Below, in pieces: positions 5,514 through 9,729 of a DNA stretch of 9,729 bases. A model generated the notes under the pieces. That model saw only the letters and a list, made by a program, of their open reading frames with translations. It made no database searches and was not told the origin of the DNA. Origin of the DNA: Desulfobacterales bacterium (GTDB lineage: Bacteria > Desulfobacterota > DSM-4660 > Desulfatiglandales > B25-G16); NCBI GenBank assembly GCA_030672485.1, contig DAOVGH010000063.1, forward strand, positions 1-9,729, read 5' to 3'. The stretch's first letter is position 1; each line of letters begins with the position of its first letter. Position numbers and translations under genes: made by a program.

Positions 5514-6722
5514 ATGAATTGTGAAATAGTAACTATCGGAAGTGAACTCTTACTTGGCCAAATCATTGACACCAATGCAGCCTATCTCGCTCGCAAGCTC
5601 AATCGTATTGGGCTCAATATAGCCTTTCATACTACCATAGGAGACAATCATACTCAAATAAAGGATGCGCTTTCTCAGGCAGTGAATAGGGCCGATCTCG
5701 TTATAGCTACGGGTGGCATTGGGCCCACAGAGGATGACCTGACAAGAGAAGCAATAGCCGATCTTGTAGGTGTCCCGCTCACATTCAAACAGGAATTGAT
5801 GGATCATATCGAATCGATATTTAAGCGCCTGGGTTACAGGATGCCGGAAAACAACAAAAAACAGGCTCTTATACCTGAAGGGGCCATCCCAATCCGCAAT
5901 GAAGTAGGAACAGCTCCGGGATTTATTATAGAGAAGGGATCAAGGCTCATCATTGCCCTCCCCGGCGTACCAAAAGAGCTCAAATACATCCTAAACAAGG
6001 AAGTAGTCCCCTACCTGAAGAAACATTTCCACCTTAATCAGGAACTGATTACCTCCAAGGTCCTGAAGGTAACCGGCATGGGTGAAAGTAAGGTAGATAG
6101 TCAGATAAAAGATCTCATTGATACTAACACGAATCCAAGTGTCGGTATTCTTGCCTCACCAGGTGATATTACCATCAGGATAACGGCCTATGCAAAAAGT
6201 GCAATGGAGGCCGATGATCTTATCCGCCCGATCGAGAGAGAAATCAGATCACGCCTGGGAACGAATATATATGGTGTAAATGGTGAGACCCTCGATACGG
6301 TAGTCACAGACCTTCTCAATAAAAGGGGGGATACCCTCAGTGTTATAGAGACCTTTTCAGGAGGGGAGCTAACAGTGAGGCTAAGAAGGTCCCCACGAGC
6401 CCCGGTCAACGAAAGTATTGTAATAGGAAAAAGGGAACGGATTCTCTCCTTTTTAGACAAGAGAAGTCTTACCGTCAATAGGGAGACAGCTGAGGCCCTG
6501 GCCAAAAGAATAAGATATGAGGGAAATAGTTCAATTGGCTTAGCCCTTTTGGGAACACTAAACAAAACTGAAAAAGGCTATGAAGTGGATGCCCACGTAG
6601 CAGTTTCTGGTGAAGCTATCAATAGAAGCTCCGACTGGAAAATGGGCGGCGATATCCCTACGCTTCAGAGCAGGGGGGCCACCATAGCCCTGAATACTTT
6701 GAGGTTAGCCTTGATTTCCTGA
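5514..6722 (+). CDS. cinA: CinA family protein with intact N-terminal COG1058 domain and degenerate PncC-like C-terminal domain
   Basis: CinA proteins join an N-terminal MoaB/MogA-fold domain (COG1058, linked to pyrophosphate hydrolysis of ADP-ribose-type compounds) to a C-terminal PncC domain that deamidates nicotinamide mononucleotide, for NAD recycling. The N-terminal part here is standard: EIVTIGSELLLGQIIDTNAAYLA (4-26), the TGGIGPTEDDLTREA block (66-80), and VGTAPGF and LPGVPKE motifs near 131-155. The C-terminal part (about 257-402) keeps the length and the final RGATIALNTLRLAL helix. But the AESCTGG signature is replaced by IETFSGG (278-284), so Thr stands at the catalytic Ser position, and no GIAGPxGG or KPVG motif can be found. 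Deamidase activity is probably lost. The ATG at 5514 matches family starts; the ribosome-binding site is weak (GGA 8 nt upstream). Total 402 residues, close to usual. Confidence 0.92.
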   Translation: MNCEIVTIGSELLLGQIIDTNAAYLARKLNRIGLNIAFHTTIGDNHTQIKDALSQAVNRADLVIATGGIGPTEDDLTREAIADLVGVPLTFKQELMDHIESIFKRLGYRMPENNKKQALIPEGAIPIRNEVGTAPGFIIEKGSRLIIALPGVPKELKYILNKEVVPYLKKHFHLNQELITSKVLKVTGMGESKVDSQIKDLIDTNTNPSVGILASPGDITIRITAYAKSAMEADDLIRPIEREIRSRLGTNIYGVNGETLDTVVTDLLNKRGDTLSVIETFSGGELTVRLRRSPRAPVNESIVIGKRERILSFLDKRSLTVNRETAEALAKRIRYEGNSSIGLALLGTLNKTEKGYEVDAHVAVSGEAINRSSDWKMGGDIPTLQSRGATIALNTLRLALIS

Positions 6723-6756
6723 TACTAACAGGCGAGCAGTTATTCAGGGGTTTGCG

Positions 6757-6777
6757 ACTTATAACTTGTAACCTAGA
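6757..6777. repeat. Three 7-bp repeat units before the MEMO-family gene
   Basis: The sequence reads ACTTATA, ACTTGTA, ACCTAGA in the 69-bp gap between cinA and the next gene. The unit is the same as in the fabF-rpiB gap (ACTTATA, ACTTTAG at 1204-1217), suggesting a shared repeat family. It ends just before the ribosome-binding site of the downstream gene. Confidence 0.5.
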
Positions 6778-6779
6778 GC

Positions 6780-6785
6780 GAGGTG
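6780..6785 (+). promoter_or_regulatory. Ribosome-binding site that fixes the amrB start
   Basis: GAGGTG lies 6 nt before the ATG at 6792. An in-frame GTG at 6783 overlaps this site and is therefore unlikely to be the start. Confidence 0.65.
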
Positions 6786-6791
6786 ATCAAG

Positions 6792-7604
6792 ATGATTCGT
6801 CAACCAGCAGTAGCCAATCAATTCTATCCGGGCGGTGAAACGGATCTCAAACAAGATGTTTCCGGCAGGATTAAATCCGCCGGAGGCGGACAAGAGAAGG
6901 CAAAGGTATTGGCCCTGATATCTCCTCATGCCGGCTACGTATACTCAGGCGATATTGCAGGAGCTGTTTACTCTCAAGCAGAGATTACCAGGGATGTCAT
7001 CGTTATGGGTCCTAATCACCATGGTGTTGGCGCACCATATGCTGTTATGGCACAGGGGAAATGGGAGATGCCCGGGGGCGAAATTACCATAAGTGAAAAC
7101 CTTTCCAGTCTTCTGATTGAAGAATCCAGCTGGTTAAGGGACGATACTCAGGCCCATATACAAGAGCACTCTGTGGAGGTTCAATTACCATTTATTCAAC
7201 ACATCAGGCCTGACGTTGAATTTGTTCCCGTTGTTCTTGGCAGAGCTGACTTTGAGACATGTGAAGAAATAGGCAAGGCCATATCCAGGGCCGTAAAGAG
7301 ATATGGTAAGCCTGTCGTCATCATAGCCAGCACGGACATGACTCACTATGAATCTCAAGACTCCGCCAAGCAAAAGGACCAGTTGGCAATAGATAGGGTC
7401 CTTTCTTTAGACCCAGCCGGTCTCTTGGAGACAGTCAACAGTAAGAACATATCTATGTGCGGTGTAATACCAACGACAATAACCATAGTAGCAGCCAAGG
7501 AGCTGGGCGCGACGAAGGCAAGCTTGGTGGCCTATGCCACATCAGGAGATGTCAGTGGAGATTATAGCTACGTTGTGGGCTACGCTGGGTTCATCATTCA
7601 GTGA
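6792..7604 (+). CDS. amrB: MEMO-family protein (AmmeMemoRadiSam system protein B)
   Basis: MEMO proteins share the fold of class III extradiol dioxygenases (LigB-like). The bacterial form is often encoded with an AMMECR1 domain protein and a radical SAM protein, but its reaction is not established. The 270-residue product has the whole motif series: RQPAVANQFYP near the start, SPHAGYVYSG (H46), GPNHHG (H76, H77), EHSVEVQLPF (125-134), ASTDMTHY (179-186), MCG (C223) and SGDVSGD (251-257). H46, H77 and C223 match the metal-binding triad known in human MEMO1 (H49, H81, C244). The ATG at 6792 is chosen for its GAGGTG ribosome-binding site. It follows cinA by 69 bp and may be co-transcribed with it. 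Its 3' end overlaps that of the opposite-strand kinase gene by 7 bp. The two usual partners are not in the window. Confidence 0.93.
   Translation: MIRQPAVANQFYPGGETDLKQDVSGRIKSAGGGQEKAKVLALISPHAGYVYSGDIAGAVYSQAEITRDVIVMGPNHHGVGAPYAVMAQGKWEMPGGEITISENLSSLLIEESSWLRDDTQAHIQEHSVEVQLPFIQHIRPDVEFVPVVLGRADFETCEEIGKAISRAVKRYGKPVVIIASTDMTHYESQDSAKQKDQLAIDRVLSLDPAGLLETVNSKNISMCGVIPTTITIVAAKELGATKASLVAYATSGDVSGDYSYVVGYAGFIIQ
6861..6890. repeat. GC-rich hairpin-forming inverted repeat inside the amrB coding sequence
   Basis: TCCGCC (6876-6881) and GGCGGA (6885-6890) are perfect arms around a 3-nt loop GGA. TCCGGC (6861-6866) can alternatively pair with GCCGGA (6879-6884). The segment encodes a Gly-rich stretch (SAGGG) in the loop before the first beta strand, a position that tolerates insertion. 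It is more GC-rich than its surroundings. Confidence 0.45.
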
Positions 7605-8521
7605 CAGCTCACATGATCTCTAGCTATGCGTGCCACACCAATCACCCCTGCCTTGTCTCCCAATTGGCCCCGAAACACCTTAACCCTTCCCCTATGAGGA
7701 TTAAATAGATTTGCCTCGAGGGCCTCTTGTAGCCGATCAAAAAAGAGCTCCCAGGCACGACTAACTCCACCTGTAATAACATAATGATGAACGCTAAAGA
7801 CATTTACTAAACTGGCTATAGCGATGCCCAGATACTCTCCAAGGATGTTAAACACATCTAATGCCAGCCACTCCCCGGCAATTGCCCTCTCATATATCTG
7901 GATTGGACTGAGTGGATTATCAATCTCCACCTCCCGGTTCTTCTCTCCGTAGATTGTTGAAATTGCAGTGCCAGATGAATATGCCTCAAGGCACCCTCTT
8001 TTTCCACATCTGCACGGTCTCCCATTAGGTTGAACGCACATATGGCCAATCTCGCCACCGAGGCCATCTTCCCCCCGATAAAGGTTCCCGTTAAGGATAA
8101 TACCACCGCCAACTCCACTGCCCAATGTTAGACAGATGATCGAGGAAAACCCTTTTCCAGCCCCGTACGCCCATTCACCATAGGTTATGGCATTTGCGTC
8201 ATTGTCCATCCAAACAGGCAGATTGATGGCCCTGGCCAGGCTTTCCTCTATAGGCTGCCCATCCATCCACCTGATATGGGGAGAATAAGACATAGTCCCT
8301 TTAGAGGTCAAAACCCCACCTGCCACAGCAATGCCAACGGCCTTTAGCCTACCGGCTCCCATCTCCTTGATGACGGATGTCAGCTTGATCAGCAAATCAT
8401 CCCAGGAGGAGTATTCCTTTGAGGAAAGGTACCTTAGATCACCTACCTCATCTCTTTCGTCAACAAGGCCTATCCGAATGTTTGTTCCCCCCAAATCAAT
8501 CCCTATGAATTGTCCCTGCAT
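7598..8521 (-). CDS. ROK-family sugar kinase (glucokinase-like)
   Basis: ROK kinases phosphorylate sugars such as glucose, N-acetylglucosamine or N-acetylmannosamine with ATP. The 307-residue protein has the phosphate-binding GIDLGGTNIR (7-16), the catalytic DNDAN (D108), a second phosphate loop LGSGVGGG (133-140), the sugar-binding GGEIGHM (155-161) and the ROK zinc motif H160/C170-x-C172-x4-C177. There is no helix-turn-helix domain, so it is a kinase and not a ROK repressor. The substrate cannot be read from sequence; glucose is the commonest for this layout. A GAGG ribosome-binding site (plus-strand 8527-8530) lies 5 nt before the ATG. It stands alone on the minus strand, and its stop lies within the end of the convergent amrB gene, leaving no room for a conventional terminator between them. 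Confidence 0.93.
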   Translation of the reverse strand: MQGQFIGIDLGGTNIRIGLVDERDEVGDLRYLSSKEYSSWDDLLIKLTSVIKEMGAGRLKAVGIAVAGGVLTSKGTMSYSPHIRWMDGQPIEESLARAINLPVWMDNDANAITYGEWAYGAGKGFSSIICLTLGSGVGGGIILNGNLYRGEDGLGGEIGHMCVQPNGRPCRCGKRGCLEAYSSGTAISTIYGEKNREVEIDNPLSPIQIYERAIAGEWLALDVFNILGEYLGIAIASLVNVFSVHHYVITGGVSRAWELFFDRLQEALEANLFNPHRGRVKVFRGQLGDKAGVIGVARIARDHVSCH

Positions 8522-8549
8522 TTAGACCTCGCGCACGCTTTGTACAGCT

Positions 8550-8565
8550 GGGAAAATATCTTCCC
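8550..8565. promoter_or_regulatory. 16-bp near-perfect palindrome over the kinase -10 box (candidate operator)
   Basis: GGGAAAATATCTTCCC differs from its own reverse complement at only one pair of positions. It covers the predicted -10 box of the ROK kinase promoter, 29-44 bp before the kinase start codon, where a repressor would block transcription. The binding protein is unknown. Confidence 0.4.
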
Positions 8566-8582
8566 TCTTGACCCTTTGCCAA
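8553..8582 (-). promoter_or_regulatory. Candidate promoter for the ROK kinase
   Basis: On the minus strand TTGGCA (8582-8577, five of six consensus bases) and TATTTT (8558-8553, four of six) are 18 bp apart. Transcription would start about 25 nt before the kinase ATG. Confidence 0.4.
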
Positions 8583-8625
8583 GTGTGGATCCTCATTGAA
8601 GTAGCTATATCAAAAAATAAGCTGA

Positions 8626-8654
8626 TTGTAAAAGGCCTGGCCTTATACTATAAT
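8626..8654 (+). promoter_or_regulatory. Candidate sigma70-type promoter for korD-korA
   Basis: TTGTAA (8626-8631) is followed after exactly 17 bp by a perfect TATAAT (8649-8654). The predicted start near 8661 leaves a leader of about 190 nt before korD, long enough to hold a regulatory structure, though none is recognised. Confidence 0.5.
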
Positions 8655-8848
8655 ACTGAGCCAATCTCATTATACGTTTTCTGCACTGGTTGTTTGATAG
8701 CAGCAGTTGCAATAGATTATGCGAAGTGGCGCTGGATAGTCAAATGGGGTGTGAGAACTCGTGCAATATTGACCGGGCATTGACCATCATTAGATAAGAC
8801 CAGCTTAGATCTTACTAAAATGGTTGACAAGTAAATCTGGCGTGATAA

Positions 8849-9058
8849 ATGAGCACTATAGTGAGCAAGAAAGAAAAGAAGATACCTGTTATCAACATGG
8901 AGTGGTGCAAGGGATGCGGAATCTGTGCGGAGTTCTGTCCAAAAGGCGCCTTGGCTGTAGACGAAATGGAAAAGGCTCAACTTGTCTACCCAGAAAAATG
9001 TAATAGCTGTGGGATGTGTGAGCTTCGATGCCCTGATCTTGCTATCGAACTTAGATAG
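8849..9058 (+). CDS. korD: 2x[4Fe-4S] ferredoxin subunit (delta) of a 2-oxoacid:ferredoxin oxidoreductase
   Basis: This is a 69-residue ferredoxin-type subunit that passes electrons from the thiamine-diphosphate enzyme to free ferredoxin. It has two complete cluster motifs: C20-x2-C23-x2-C26-x3-C30-P and C51-x2-C54-x2-C57-x3-C61-P. The second cluster is followed by DLAIELR, typical of KorD/VorD proteins. Its position 11 bp before the alpha subunit gene gives the role; on its own it would only be called a ferredoxin. The ATG at 8849 has no clear ribosome-binding site, so an internal ATG at residue 17, just before the first cysteine, cannot be wholly excluded. A long leader and a good promoter lie upstream. 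Paralogues for other 2-oxoacids look very similar, so the substrate rests on the alpha subunit. Confidence 0.9.
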   Translation: MSTIVSKKEKKIPVINMEWCKGCGICAEFCPKGALAVDEMEKAQLVYPEKCNSCGMCELRCPDLAIELR

Positions 9059-9069
9059 GTATGCGGCCC

Positions 9070-9729
9070 ATGAAGAAAAATGTCTTGTTTGTTCAAGGTA
9101 ACGAGGCTTGTGTGGAGGCAGCCCTTTATGCAGGCCTTGACTTTTTCGCGGGTTACCCAATTACTCCTTCTACGGAGATTGCGGAATTGCTCTCTTATCG
9201 CCTACCGAAAAAGGGAGGGAAGTTCATACAGATGGAAGATGAGATTTCCTCCATGTGTGTCATAATCGGGGCCTCTCTTACCGGACAAAAGGTTATGACC
9301 GCAACGAGTGGGCCGGGGTTTTCCCTGAAGCAGGAGGCAATTGGTTTTGCCGTAATGGCCGAAATCCCCTGTGTGATAGTAAATGTCCAGAGGGGAGGTC
9401 CTTCCACGGGCCTCCCAACAAGTGTGAGCCAGGGAGACGTCATGCAGGCGCGCTGGGGAAGTCACGGAGATCATGCTATCATCACCCTGACAGCCTCCAA
9501 TAATCAGGATGTATTCGCTGTGACGGTTGAGGCTTTCAACCTATCTGAAATCTTCAGAACCCCGGTCATTTTACTCTTCGACGAAGTCCTTTCCCACACC
9601 AGGGAAAGGCTTGTTATGCCAAAGCCAGGGGAGATCAATGTGGTAAAAAGACTAAAGACATCCGTAAAAGAAGGAACTGACTATCACCCTTATCTACCAA
9701 GGGAAGACGGCCGGCTTCCCATGTCCGAT
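9070..9729 (+). CDS. korA: 2-oxoglutarate-type ferredoxin oxidoreductase alpha subunit, N-terminal part (cut by window edge)
   Basis: The enzyme oxidatively decarboxylates a 2-oxoacid (probably 2-oxoglutarate) to the acyl-CoA, reducing ferredoxin; it can run in reverse in carbon-fixing anaerobes. The first 220 codons are present and open at the right edge. They show QGNEACVEAAL (9-19), GYPITPSTEIAE (28-39) with T32, the EDE motif (56-58), TSGPGFSLKQEAIGFA (79-94) and QRGGPSTGLPT (107-117) with R108. T32 and R108 correspond to the residues that hold the substrate carboxylate in pyruvate:ferredoxin oxidoreductase. An in-frame ATG at 9061 is possible, but the ATG at 9070 is better spaced from AGG (9057-9059) and gives the family-typical start. 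The order korD-korA predicts korB and possibly korC just beyond the window. Isobutyrate/branched-chain variants cannot be excluded. Confidence 0.93.
   Translation, partial: MKKNVLFVQGNEACVEAALYAGLDFFAGYPITPSTEIAELLSYRLPKKGGKFIQMEDEISSMCVIIGASLTGQKVMTATSGPGFSLKQEAIGFAVMAEIPCVIVNVQRGGPSTGLPTSVSQGDVMQARWGSHGDHAIITLTASNNQDVFAVTVEAFNLSEIFRTPVILLFDEVLSHTRERLVMPKPGEINVVKRLKTSVKEGTDYHPYLPREDGRLPMSD

Larger units (their letters stand above)
8522..8848. other. 327-bp divergent intergenic region between the ROK kinase and korD
   Basis: I see no convincing gene here. It contains a kinase promoter with a palindrome near the left end, a good plus-strand promoter in the middle (8626-8654), and then about 190 nt of untranslated leader before korD. 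The leader carries a repeated TTGACC (8769-8774 and 8780-8785) and a perfect TTGACA (8824-8829) that lacks a matching -10 box before the start codon. A 71-codon open frame at 8568-8783 from a TTG is considered spurious. No tRNA or Rho-independent terminator was recognised. Confidence 0.55.

Noticed and set aside
7598..7604. Overlap of the amrB and ROK kinase stop codons as a sign of frameshift
   Set aside because: Both proteins end at normal family length; it is simply a convergent overlap of 7 bp.
8568..8783. A 71-codon open frame from TTG in the kinase-korD gap
   Set aside because: It has no ribosome-binding site, starts inside the predicted kinase promoter, spans the korD promoter, and the product matches nothing known to me.
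8717..9160. A 147-codon minus-strand frame across korD
   Set aside because: It is antisense to a clear ferredoxin gene and to the korA start, and its product has no recognisable features.

Overview
The window looks like a chromosomal housekeeping segment from an anaerobic bacterium, most likely a member of Desulfobacterota (the former Deltaproteobacteria) or a neighbouring phylum. The clues are the gene order DUF177 - rpmF - plsX - fabG - acpP - fabF - rpiB - comEB - nrdR, and a ferredoxin-dependent 2-oxoacid oxidoreductase (korD-korA) beside it. The taxonomic call is inference from gene order and content, not from a search.

Region 1 (1-5333, minus strand) is one long co-directional cluster, read from 5333 down to 1. 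It begins with a DUF177/YceD-like protein and ribosomal protein bL32. It continues with phospholipid and fatty-acid synthesis genes (plsX, fabG, acpP, fabF), then ribose-5-phosphate isomerase B (rpiB), dCMP deaminase (comEB), and the first 53 codons of the ribonucleotide reductase repressor nrdR, which runs off the left edge. Gaps are short (1-98 bp), and comEB and nrdR overlap by an ATGA. A candidate sigma70-type promoter (TTGACA/TATAAA) lies about 70 bp upstream of the DUF177 gene. Genes often found in related clusters (fabH and fabD between plsX and fabG, glyA after rpiB) are absent. Three genes appear to use TTG starts.

Region 2 (5334-7604) starts with a 180-bp divergent control region. 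On the plus strand follow cinA, whose C-terminal PncC-like domain has lost its signature motifs, and a MEMO-family gene (AmmeMemoRadiSam system protein B). The latter converges on, and overlaps by 7 bp, a minus-strand ROK-family sugar kinase (7598-8521).

Region 3 (8522-9729) is a 327-bp divergent intergenic stretch. It holds a candidate kinase promoter with a palindrome over its -10 box and, facing the other way, a good promoter (TTGTAA-17-TATAAT). These are followed by a 2x[4Fe-4S] ferredoxin subunit and the first 220 codons of the alpha subunit of a 2-oxoglutarate-type ferredoxin oxidoreductase, open at the right edge.

No new multi-gene system is evident. The most unusual signal is non-coding: three intergenic spots carry degenerate repeats with a strict 7-bp period. 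The largest is eleven in-phase heptads at 4765-4841, and it supplies the last codons and stop codon of the DUF177 gene, replacing its usual conserved tail. The second protein-level oddity is the decayed PncC domain of CinA.
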